64,000 bases of DNA. Source: Triticum aestivum (taxonomy: Eukaryota > Streptophyta > Magnoliopsida > Poales > Poaceae). Each line of letters starts with the position of its first letter. Position 1 is the stretch's first letter. Shown here in pieces: positions 21,626-31,391 of the stretch. The position numbers and the translations under genes were made by a program. The notes beneath the pieces were generated by a model. The model saw only the letters and a list, made by a program, of their open reading frames with translations, did not search any database and was not told the origin of the DNA. The DNA lies in NCBI RefSeq assembly GCF_018294505.1, contig NC_057803.1:682954427-683018426 (forward strand), read 5' to 3'.

Positions 21626-23186
21626 TGCTACCTCTTGAGCTTGCGTTGGTTTTCCCTGAAGAGCAAGGGATGATGCAACAGAGTAGCGTAAGTATTTCCC
21701 TCAGTTCTTGAGAACCAATGTATCAATCCAGTAGGAGGCCACGCTCAAGTCCCTCGTACCTGCACAAAACGATAGCTACTCGCAACCAACGCGATTAGGG
21801 GTTGTCAATCCCTTCACGGTCACTTACGAGAGTGAGATCTGATAGATATAATATTTTTTGGTATTTTTGGTATAAAGATGCAAAGTGAAAAGTAAAAGGC
21901 AAAGTAAAAAGCAAAACAAGATTAAAGTGATGGAGATTGATATGATGAGAATAGACCCGGGGGCCATAGGTTTCACTAGTGGCTTCTCTCAAGAGCATAA
22001 GTATTCTACGGTGGGTGAACAAATTACTGTTGAGCAATTGACAGAATTGAGCATAGTTATGAGAATATCTAGGCATGATCATGTATATAGGCATCACGTC
22101 CGTGAAAAGTAGACCGAAACGATTCTGCATCTACTACTATTACTCCACTCATCGACCGCTAATCAGCATGCATCTAGAGTATTAAGTTAAAAACAGAGTA
22201 ACGCTTTAAGCAAGATGACATGATGTAGAGAGATAAATTCATGCAATATGAAATAAACCCCATCTTGTTATACTCGATGGCAACGATACAATACGTGCCT
22301 TGCTGCCCCTTCTGTCACTGGGAAAGGACACCGCAAGATCGAACCCAAAGCTAAGCACTTCTCCCATGGCAAGAACTACCAATCTAGTTGGCCAAACCAA
22401 ACGGATAATTCAAAGAGACTTGCAAAGATAACCAATCATACATAAAAGAATTCAGAGAAGATTCAAATATTATTCATAGATAGACTTTATCATAAACCCA
22501 CAATTCATCGGTCTCAACAAACACACCGCAAAAAGAAGAAGATTACATCGAATAGATCTCCACGAGAGAGGGGGAGAACTTTGTATTGAGATCCAAAAAG
22601 AGAGAAGAAGCCATCTAGCTACTAACTATGGACCCGAAGGTCTGAGGTAAACTACACACACTTCATTGGAGAGTCTATGATGATGTAGAAGCCCTGCGTG
22701 ATGACGGCCCTCTCCGACGGAGCTCCGGAACAGGCCCCAAGATGGGATCTCATGGATACAGAAAGTTGCGGCGGTGGAATTAGGTTTTTGGCTCCTGTTC
22801 TGATCGTTTGAGGGTACGTAGGTATATATAGGAGGAAGAAGTACGTCGGTGAAGCTCCGAGGGGCCCACGAGGCAGGGGGCGCGCCCCCCACCCTTGTGA
22901 CCGCCTCTCGGATGCCTTGGCGTAGGGTCCAAGTCTCCTGGATCACGTTCGGTAAGAAAATCACGTTCCCGAAGGTTTCATTCCATTTGGACTCCGTTTG
23001 ATATTCCGTTTCTTCGAAACACTGAAATAGGCAAAAAAAAACAGTAATTCTGGGCTGGGCCTCCGGTTAATAGGTTAGTCCCAAAAATAATATAAAAGTG
23101 GAAAATAAAGCCCAATATAGTCCAAAACAGTAGATAATATAGCATGGAGCAATCAAAAATTATAGATACGTTGGAGACGTATCAAG
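21626..23186 (-). repeat. Element B 5' LTR (about 1.56 kb)
   Basis: On the minus strand it starts TGATACGTCTCCAACGTATC at 23186 and ends ...GAGGTAGCA at 21626, just before the leader and primer-binding site. A TATATAT stretch near 22821 is a possible promoter element. The partner LTR is out of the window. Confidence 0.82.
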
Positions 23187-24510
23187 GGGGCTTCTTTCAG
23201 AAAATGTTCGATTAGCCATTGTGAAGCTATGTGCATTCCTCAATGCAATCTCTCAGAAGGTGATCGATCCAGAAATCCTACCATGGTAAAGGAGTTATTT
23301 GGTGCAATGTCTTGTCAGTTTTGAGCCAGTGTTCCCACCATCCTTCTTTAATATCATGACACACGTCCTAGTTCATCTAGTCGACGAGATTTCCTTTTTG
23401 GGCCCTGTATTTCTACACAATATGTTCCCCTTTGAGAGGTTCATGGGAGTCTTAAAGAAATATGTTCGTAACCACGCTAGGCCAGAAGGAAGCATCTACA
23501 CGTGCCATGAAACAGAGGAGGTCATTGGGTTTTGTGTTGACTTCATTCCTAACCTTAAGAGGATTGGTCTCCCTCAATCGCGGTATGAGGGGAGACTGAC
23601 TGGAAAAGGCACGCTAGGAGCGAACTCAAAAATATGTAGGGACGGGCATTCTTGGTCTCAAGCACACTACACAGTTCTATAGAATTCTACCTTGGAGACC
23701 CCGTATGTCAATGAACACAAGAATATACTATGCTCCAAACACCCGGAGCAGTGTGACGACTGGATTACATGTGAACACATCAGGACTTTCGGCAGTTGGT
23801 TGCAAACACATCTCATGGGTGACAACACTGTTTCTGATGAGCTGTACTCGTTGGCCAGGGGACCATCTTCGACTGTATTGACTTACAAAGGGTACGCGAT
23901 AAATGGGAATACATTTTACACAATCGCCCAAGATCAAAAGAGCACCAACCAAAACAGTGGTGTCCTCTTTGATGCAGCAACCAAGAGGGGGAAGGACACA
24001 TATTATGGTTACATAGTGGACATATGGGAACTTGACTATGAACATGATTTTAAGGTCCCTTTGTTTCAGTGCAAATGGGTCAATCTGTTAGGAGGCGGGG
24101 TACAGGTAGACCCATAGTATGGAATGACAACAGTGGATCCGAACAATCTTGGGTACACATACGAACCATTCGTCCAAGCCAATGATGTGGCGCAGGTTTT
24201 CTATGTGAAGGACATGTCTACTGAACCAAGAAAAAGAAAAGATAAGGAAGCGAATACATCATACGATGAGCCAAAGCGCCACATAGTTCTTTTAGGAAAA
24301 AGATACATCGTGGGAGTGGAGGGAAAGACATACCTATCTGAAGATTATGAAAAGTTTCATGAAATTCATCCCTTCAAAGTCAAGGCTGACCCAAGCACCA
24401 TGTTAAACGATGAAGATTATCCATGGTACAGCATAATTAGCAAAGGACACAAGCGAATAAAAAGTGAAGACTTTCTCTCCACAACTATTATGATGATGCC
24501 TTTGATCTAG
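23187..24510 (+). pseudogene. CACTA TNP2-type transposase, C-terminal part
   Basis: One frame with three in-frame stops (near 23285, at 23680-23682 and at 24115-24117). The first part matches the DUF4218 region of plant CACTA transposases (VSFEPVFPPSFFNIMTHVLV, HNMFPFERFMGVLKKYVRN, PEGSIYTCHETEEVIGFCVD). The second part matches DUF4216 (DTYYGYIVDIWELDYEHDF, FQCKWVNLLGGGVQVD, QANDVAQVFYVKD). The catalytic domain that cuts the transposon ends would be upstream and is absent here. The frame ends with a short hydrophilic tail. The stops at 23680 and 24115 sit where intact relatives, as I remember them, have Gln, so they look like C-to-T decay. The gene is non-functional. Confidence 0.85.
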
Positions 24511-24529
24511 AATATCACTTCAGTTACAT

Positions 24530-24813
24530 GTGAAGAAATTAAATACCTTTTGTAATAGATGTTTTTTCGTCCAAAACCCTAATACTTTGAAAGAGATTGC
24601 CCATTTTGTACACGAAGTGCATCCAGATTTTTCCGTAACCCTCTTAACTTTTTAGCACATGCTATGTGGGTAAAATGATGATACCATGACAACTTTCAAC
24701 CTTTTCAGAGTTCATTTGTAGTGCTTTTCAATTTCAGGGTCATTTAGCTCAAAAAATCAGTAAATGAATGAAAAATAACCAAATGAAGCCAGAAAGGTTT
24801 GAAAATTGATGAT
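24530..24813. repeat. CACTA 336-bp tandem repeat, copy 1 (partial)
   Basis: Aligns with about 42100-42379, sharing acgaagtgcatccag, ctttttagcacatgctatgt and ttcatttgtagtgcttttca. The copy continues directly into 42044 once element D is removed, so D inserted inside the repeat array. Confidence 0.85.
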
Positions 24814-26459
24814 TGATACATCTCCAACGTATCTATAATTTTTTATTGTTCCATGCTATTATATTATCAACATTGGATGTTTTATATGCATTTATATGAT
24901 TTTTGGGACTAACCAATTAACCTAGAGCCAGTGCGAGTTTCTATTTTTTTCCTTGTTTTATAGTACCGCAAAAAAGGAAAATCAAACGGAGTCCAATTGA
25001 CCTGAAACTTCACGGAACTTATTTTTGGAACAGAAGCAATCCAGAAGACTTGGGGTGTACGTACGGGAAACAACGAGGAAGGCACAAGGCAGGGGGGCGT
25101 GCCCACCCCCCTAGGCGCGCCCTCCACCCATGTGGGCCCCTCATGGCCCCCCTGACGTATTTCTTCCTCCTATATATACCAATATACCCTAAAACCATTG
25201 AGCGGCACAATAGATCGGGAGTTTCGCCGCCAGAAGCCTCCGTAGCCATCGGAAACCAATCTAGATCCGTTCCGGCACCCTGCCGGACGGGGAACCCCTC
25301 ACCAGTGGCCATCTACATCATCCCAGCGCTCTCCATGACGAGGAGGGAGTATTTCTCCCTCGGGGCTGAGGGTATGTACAAGTAGCTATGTGTTTGATAT
25401 CTCTCTCTCTCTCTCTCTCTCGTGATCTTGAGGTGATACGATCTTGATGTATCGTGAGCTTTGCTATTATAGTTGGATCTTATGATGTTTCTCCCCCTCT
25501 ACTCTCTTGTAATGGATTGAGTTTTCCCTTTGAAGTTATCTTATCAGATTAAGTCTTTAAGGATTTGAGAACACTTGATGTATGTCTTGCGTGGGATACC
25601 CGTGGTGACAATGGGGTATTCTATTGATCCACTTGATGTATGTTTTGGTGATCAACTTGCGGGTTCTGCTCACGAACCTATGCATAGGGGTTGGCACACG
25701 TTTTCGTCTTGACTCTCCGGTAGAAACTTTGGGGCACTCTTTGAAGTTCTTTGTGTTGGTTTGAATAGATGAATCTGAAATTGTGTGATGCATATCGTAT
25801 AATCATACCCACGGATACTTGAGGTGACATTGGAGTATCTAGGTGACATTAGGGTTTTGGTTGATTTGTGTCTTAAGGTGTTATTCTAGTACGAACTCTA
25901 TGATAGATTGAACGGAAAGAATAGCTTCATGTTATTTTACTACGGACTCTTGAATAGATCGATCAGAAAGGATAACTTTGAGGTGGTTTCGTACCCTACC
26001 ATAATCTCTTCATTTGTTCTCCGCTATTAGTGACTTTGGAGTGACTCTTTGTTGCATGTTGAGGGATAGCTATATGATCCAATTATATTATTATTGTTGA
26101 GGGAACTTGCACTAGTGAAAGTATGAACCTTAGGCCTTGTTTCAACGCATTGCAATGCCATTTACACTCACTTTTATCATTAGTTACCTTGTTGTTTTTA
26201 TATTTTCAGACTACAAAAACCTATATCTACCATCCATATTGCACTTGTATCACCATCTCTTCGCTGAACTGGTGCACCTATACAATTTACCATTGTATTG
26301 GGTGTTTTGGGGACACAAGAGACTCTTTGTTATTTGGTTGCAGGGTTGTTTGAGAGAGACCATCTTCATCCAACGCCTCCCTCAGATTGATAAACCTTAG
26401 GTCATCCACTTGAGGGAAATTTGCTACTGTCCTACAAACCTCTGCACTTGGAGGCCCAA
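24814..26459 (+). repeat. Element D 5' LTR, part before element E
   Basis: Starts TGATACATCTCCAACG. The LTR resumes after E at 35726 and ends at 35759 (...GTAGACATCA), for a combined length of about 1680 bp. It matches 40356-42038 with scattered substitutions and a 3-bp indel near its end. A TATATATACC stretch near 25170 is a possible promoter. A CT microsatellite at 25397-25425 is about twice as long as its counterpart in the 3' LTR. Confidence 0.92.
25397..25425. repeat. (CT)n microsatellite in element D 5' LTR
   Basis: About 13 CT units; the same site in the 3' LTR (about 40951-40965) has about 7. Difference by replication slippage after insertion. Confidence 0.85.
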
Positions 26460-26940
26460 TCAGGGAGTCCTGGATTAGGGGGTGTTCGGATAGCCGAACT
26501 ATACCTTCAGCCGGACTCCTGGACTATGAAGATACAAGATTGAAGACTCTGTCCCGTGTTCGGAAGGGACTTTCCTTGGCGTGGAAGGCAAGCTTGGCGA
26601 TACGGATGTTCAGATCTCCTACCATTGTAACCGACTCTATGTAACCCTAACCCTCTCCGGTGTCCATATAAACCGGGGGGTTTTAGTCCGTAGGACAACA
26701 TACACATCAACAATCATACCATAGGCTAGCTTCTAGGGTTTAGCCTCTCTGATCTCGTGGTAGATCTACTCTTGTACTACCCATATCATCAATATTAATC
26801 AAGCAGGACATAGGGTTTTACCTCCATCGAGAGGGCCCGAACCTGGGTAAAACTTCGTGTCCCTTGCCTCCTGTTACCATCCGGCCTAGACGCATAGTTT
26901 GGGACCCCCTACCCGAGATCCGCCGGTTTTGACACCGACA
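26460..26940 (+). repeat. Element E 5' LTR (481 bp)
   Basis: The first bases are TCAGGGAG, where the other LTR has TGAGGGAG. It contains TATAAA at 26667-26672. It ends GACACCGACA at 26940, followed by the primer-binding site. Confidence 0.93.
26667..26672 (+). promoter_or_regulatory. TATA box in element E 5' LTR
   Basis: TATAAA within ccatataaaccggg, conserved in the 3' LTR near 35203. Expected to drive the element transcript. Confidence 0.65.
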
Positions 26941-26963
26941 TTTGTGCTTTCATTGAGAGTTCC
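26941..26963 (+). other. Element E primer-binding site region
   Basis: The sequence TTTGTGCTTTCATTGAGAGT directly follows the LTR. Position fits a primer-binding site; the tRNA is not assigned. Confidence 0.55.
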
Positions 26964-26987
26964 TCTGTGCCGTTGCCGTCAGGCCCG

Positions 26988-28475
26988 ATGGCTCCTACGA
27001 TCATCAATGGCGATGCAGTCCAGGGTGAGACCTTCCTCCCTAGACAGATCTTTGTCTTTGGTGGCTTTGCACTGCGGGCCAATTCACTTGGCCATCTAGA
27101 GCAGATCGAAAGCTACGCCCCTGGCCGTCAGGTCAGATTCGGAAATTTAAACTACATGGCTGACATCCGCGGGGACTTGATCTTCGACGGACTCGAACCA
27201 TCGCCGAGCGCGCCGCACTGTCACGACGAGCATGATCTAGCTCTGCCGCCGAACAGTGCCCTGGAGGCCGCACCCGCATTGGCTCCGACCCTTAGTTCGG
27301 AGCCAACCGCGCCGATCGGGGATGGGCAGTTGGACGCCACCTCGGGGGCTGTGATCCCAACGGCGGTTGAGCCGAACACCAGCCCCGTACTCTGCGATAC
27401 TCGTGACTCCACGGAGCCGGATTCTTCTCCGGACTCCGAACCCTCCGCGCCCCTGCCGATCGAATCCAATTGGGCGCCGATCATGGAGTTCACGGCCGCG
27501 GACGTCTTTCAGCACTCGCCTTTCGGCGATATCCTGAAGTCACTGAAGTCTCTCTCTTTATCAGGAGAGCCCTAGCCGGACTACGGTCAGCAAGGTTGGG
27601 GTACGGATGACGACTTAACCCACATGCTCGACTTCGACTCCAAAGACATTGACGTATGGATGCCGATGAAGGAGATGATGAAGAACCAGCGCCTACCAGG
27701 CCCTGGAAAGCCACCTCGTCATATGACATATACATGGTGGACACCCCAAAAGAGGGAGAGGGTGATGGAACAGCGGAGGATGACCCCTCCAAGAAACAGC
27801 CCAAGCGCCAGCGTCAGCGGCGCCGCTCAAAATCCCGCCAACACAAAAATGGTGATTCCAGCACGGGAGATAATAATACTCCCGAGAGTGCCGAAGAAAA
27901 CCCCCTCCAGCAAGGTTTAGCACAGGAGGATCGAGAAACCAGCCATCATGAGAGAGCGGCAGACAGAGAGGTCGAGGACGATAATTATATGCCTCCCTCT
28001 GAAGACGAGGCAAGCCTCAACGACGACGAATTCGTCGTGCCAGAGGATCCCGTTGAGCAAAAGCGTTTCCAACGCGGCTTATGGCCACGGCAAGAAGCCT
28101 CAAGAAAAAACAGCAACAGCTCCGAGCTGATCAAGATTTGCTGGTTGACAGATGGACCGAAGTCCTTGCGGCCAAAGAGCACAAACTCGAACGCCCCTCC
28201 AAGAGTTACCCAAAGCGCAGGCTACCCGAGGAGGAAGCACTTGATGCGGCCGAACGGCCACCTTGTGGCCGCGACAGAGAGGCCTCCCGGCCCTCCACTC
28301 AAGCCGCACCCCGTACCAAGGCACGGGAATATGCGCCCCACTTATGAGACATGTTGGAGGACAAGGCAAGGCAAACACGATCGATCTACGGATCGCGTGG
28401 GCACCCCACGGCTCGAGATGGTAACCATCACGCCGGCCACAAATTCGGCAGGGCCGAACACAGTAGACAAACTCA
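26988..28475 (+). pseudogene. Element E gag N-terminal region, frameshifted
   Basis: The likely start is the ATG at 26988 (MAPTIINGDAVQ). The frame runs to a TAG at 27573-27575 and continues in the same frame to about 27660. Coding sense then moves to the +2 frame (27656-28080, acidic and basic low complexity), then to another frame at 28081 (MATARSLKKKQQQLRADQDL, a coiled coil, to about 28347), and finally to the frame of the main gag ORF at 28476. So at least one stop and three frameshifts separate the N-terminus from the capsid domain. The region is Pro/Ser/Glu/Asp-rich, as in other long Tat gags. This copy of gag cannot be made in full. Confidence 0.7.
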
Positions 28476-30185
28476 TTGGAGCTATGTCATGATATCGCCC
28501 AGTACAGAGGCGCCGCACACCCACTGTGCTTTACAGACGAAATAATGGATCATCAAATCCCCGAGGGTTTCAAACCCGTAAACATCGAATCATACGATGG
28601 CACAACAGACCTTACGGTATGGATCGAGGATTATCTCCTTCATATCCACATGGCCCACGGCGACGATTTTCACGCCATCAAATGCCTCCCACTCAAGCTT
28701 AAAGGACCAGCTCAGCATTGGCTCAACAGCTTGCCAACAGGATCAATCAGTTGTTGGGAGGACCTGGAAGCCGCATTCCTCTACAATTTCCAGGGCACTT
28801 ATGTGCGACCCCCAGATGCCGATGACCTAAGTCACGTAATTCAGCAGCCAGAGGAATCGGCCAGGCAATTCTGGACATGGTTCCTAACAAAGAAAAATCA
28901 AATAGTCGACTATCCGGACGCTGAGGCCCTAGCAGCCTTCAAGCACAATATCTGTGACGAGTGGCTGACCCGGCACCTTGGACAGGAAAAGCCGAAATCT
29001 ATGGCAGCACTCACGACACTCATGACCCGCTTTTGCGCGGGAGAAGACGGCTGGCTTGCTCGTAGCAACAATATGACCAAGAACCCTGGTAGTTCGGACA
29101 CCAGGTACATTAGTGGCAGGTCGCGTCGCAACAAGCAGAAGCGCCGCATTAACGATGACAATGCTGAGAATACGGCAGTTAATGCCGGATTCAGAGGCTC
29201 TAAATCCGGTCAGCGGAAAAAGCCATTCAAAAGGAATCCTAGGGGCCCATCCAGCTTGAACCGAATACTCGACCGCTTGTGCCAAATACATGGCACCCCC
29301 GAAAAGCCGGCCAATCACACCAACAGGGATTGTTGGGTGTTCAAGCAGGCAGGCAAGTTAAGCGCTGACAATGAAGACAAGGGGCTGCATAGCGACGACG
29401 ACGAGGAGCCCCGGCCGTCGAACAACAATGGGCAGAAGGGTTTCCCCCCACAAGTGCGGACGGTGAACATGATATACGCCACCCACGTCCCAAAAAGGGA
29501 GCGAAAGCGCGCGTTAAGGGACGTATACGCGGTAGAGCCAGTCGCCCCAAAGTTCAACCCATGGTCCTCCTGCCCGATCACCTTTGATCGACGAGAGCAT
29601 CCCACTAGCATCCGTCATGGCGGATTTGCCACATTGGTTCTAGACCCAATTATTGATGGATTTCATCTCACTAGAGTCCTCATGGACGGCGGCAGCAGCC
29701 TGAACCTGCTTTACCAGGATACAGTGCGAAAAATGGGCATCGATCCCTCGAGGATTAAGCCCACCAAAACGACCTTTAAAGGCGTAATACCAGGTGTAGA
29801 GGCCAACTGTACAGGCTCAGTCACACTTGAAGTGGTCTTCGGATCCCCGGATAATTTCCGAAGCAAGGAATTGGTCTTCGACATAGTCCCATTCCGCAGT
29901 GGCTATCATGCACTGCTCGGACAAACCGCATTCGCCAAATTCAATGCGGTACCGCACTACACATACCTTAAGCTCAAGATGTCAGGCCCTCGTGGAGTAA
30001 TTACGGTCAATGGAAACACCGAACGCTCCCTCCGAACGGAGGAGCACACGGCGGCCCTTGCAGCGGAAGTACAAAGCAGCCTCTCCAGGCAGTTCTCCAG
30101 TCCGGCCATTAAACGTTCGAACACCGTCAAGCGCGCCTGGAGTAACCTACAACAAGACCACCTGGCATGTTCCGAGCAGGCATAG
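28476..30185 (+). CDS. Element E gag capsid and aspartic protease
   Basis: 569 codons, intact within this frame; the ATG at 28476 is simply the first Met after the last frameshift. A capsid domain of the Retrotrans_gag type spans about residues 40-190 (YDGTTDLTVWIEDYLLHIHM, LKGPAQHWLNSLPTGSISCW, EESARQFWTWFLTKKNQIVD). A zinc-knuckle-like CQIHGTPEKPANHTNRDCWV is near residue 270. The aspartic protease starts near residue 400 (VLMDGGSSLNLLY, again with DGG) and ends with GYHALLGQTAFAKFN. A short Ala/Ser/Arg tail follows and the frame closes at TAG. No RT follows: the next 1.2 kb is non-coding. The protein could in principle act with enzymes of related elements. Confidence 0.85.
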   Translation: MELCHDIAQYRGAAHPLCFTDEIMDHQIPEGFKPVNIESYDGTTDLTVWIEDYLLHIHMAHGDDFHAIKCLPLKLKGPAQHWLNSLPTGSISCWEDLEAAFLYNFQGTYVRPPDADDLSHVIQQPEESARQFWTWFLTKKNQIVDYPDAEALAAFKHNICDEWLTRHLGQEKPKSMAALTTLMTRFCAGEDGWLARSNNMTKNPGSSDTRYISGRSRRNKQKRRINDDNAENTAVNAGFRGSKSGQRKKPFKRNPRGPSSLNRILDRLCQIHGTPEKPANHTNRDCWVFKQAGKLSADNEDKGLHSDDDEEPRPSNNNGQKGFPPQVRTVNMIYATHVPKRERKRALRDVYAVEPVAPKFNPWSSCPITFDRREHPTSIRHGGFATLVLDPIIDGFHLTRVLMDGGSSLNLLYQDTVRKMGIDPSRIKPTKTTFKGVIPGVEANCTGSVTLEVVFGSPDNFRSKELVFDIVPFRSGYHALLGQTAFAKFNAVPHYTYLKLKMSGPRGVITVNGNTERSLRTEEHTAALAAEVQSSLSRQFSSPAIKRSNTVKRAWSNLQQDHLACSEQA

Positions 30186-31391
30186 CAATGCGGCCCCAAC
30201 CCCAACCCTAGCAAAAAGGCGACGCCAGTACTTTGCGTACATAATTACGCTCTAGAAATACCATGGGCATAGGGGGAGGGGCACCATCACGGCACGCCCA
30301 AAACACGGCTTAAACCGCACCAGGGGCTGCCGATTTTGTACTTTTCTCTTACTTCCAGGACTCTACTCTTTGGAAGGCCTGTTCAGCAGTTCAATTGCCG
30401 CACAAACGATGCAAGAACCAGGGAAGCAGACAAGCCATGCCGCATTACGGAAATCCCAGTTGGTCTCTATCACGAGCAGTATATCTGTTTCGCATACTAT
30501 TCCGCAGCTTGCCCCTGGAGCAGACATGTTAAATAGTCCAACTTTTCGTTTATCGCATTACTTGTATCATTCTGCTTTGATCGCAGCTATTTCTAATAAA
30601 CAATGCATAGCTTTTGTCTATTTTTGCACTATCTTTTTATAAATAAATGTTCCTTAACGACATGTTGCACCCGTATAACTTGGTACGGCCAAAATACGCC
30701 AGGGGCTTTTAGCACCCCTCAATATGGTGTGAGAAGTCCGAACACTTTCACAAGTGTGGCACCCCGAACTTATAGCATTATATGTATCGGCTCCGAATCA
30801 TGTCTTGGGTCAATAGTTGGGTTTGCCCGGCTCCTATGTTTTGGTGCCTTACGTTACGCTATATCGGCTAAGGTAGCACTAGGAGAACCACTTCGATGGT
30901 GCCCCAGTTGAGCTGGGCCGAGCACCTCACTGGAGAAAGCTAAAACTGACTGTCATGATGAAGCGAGAGATGGTCGCTGTTCTAGAGGTTTTTTTGAGTC
31001 CCTAAAGACTTATGCCACTTAGGGCGACGAGTCGGCTCTGTCCGGCCAAGGCGTGGATAGCGCCCCGAACTTGGTCTTCCGAATACTAGGGGCTTCGCCG
31101 AAATTTTAAATTATAGAATTCTATGGCTAAATGAGACTGTTCACGCATTATAGTCTGATTGCCTCGTTCGTCGGGCTGAGCGCCTCCCTAGAAGGACCCA
31201 AACATGGGAAAAAGAGCGCCCAGATTTATCCCCGAACACCCCAGCACTAGTGGCAAGGGGGCAGAAGCCGACGACTCGCCATCTCTCAGTATTGATAAAC
31301 AGCCGCACAGAAGGTAATATTTTAAATTCAAGCAGCATTGCTTGGCGCATATGAACAAGTTTTCAGCGCACAGGACAAAAACGAGCGAGTT
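30186..31391 (+). other. Element E non-coding region where pol is expected
   Basis: No RT, RNase H or integrase motif is visible in any frame. Small ORFs only. Intact Tat elements would have about 4 kb of pol here, so a deletion is inferred. Confidence 0.6.

Larger units (their letters stand above)
20137..23186 (-). mobile_element. Element B (right segment): 5' LTR, leader and gag
   Basis: The 5' half of B on the minus strand: LTR 23186-21626, primer-binding site 21613-21596 and gag from 21394 to the insertion point of C. The LTR start TGATACGTCTCCAACG is typical of Sabrina/WHAM-type Triticeae Gypsy elements. B inserted into the CACTA sequence that resumes at 23187. Confidence 0.85.
23187..24813 (+). 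mobile_element. CACTA (En/Spm) transposon, left visible piece
   Basis: Sequence between elements B and D. It contains the 3' end of a CACTA transposase gene on the plus strand and then a non-coding tail with subterminal-type repeats (24530-24813). The tail resumes at 42044 after element D. The 5' part of the transposon should lie beyond B, outside the window. Confidence 0.82.

Noticed and set aside
23187..24510. Host gene from the three plus-strand ORFs
   Set aside because: They form one interrupted frame with the DUF4218/DUF4216 parts of CACTA transposases and are followed by CACTA repeats.
27221..27515. Two minus-strand ORFs of about 90 codons inside element E gag
   Set aside because: Shadows of the Pro/Ser-rich gag N-terminus on the plus strand.
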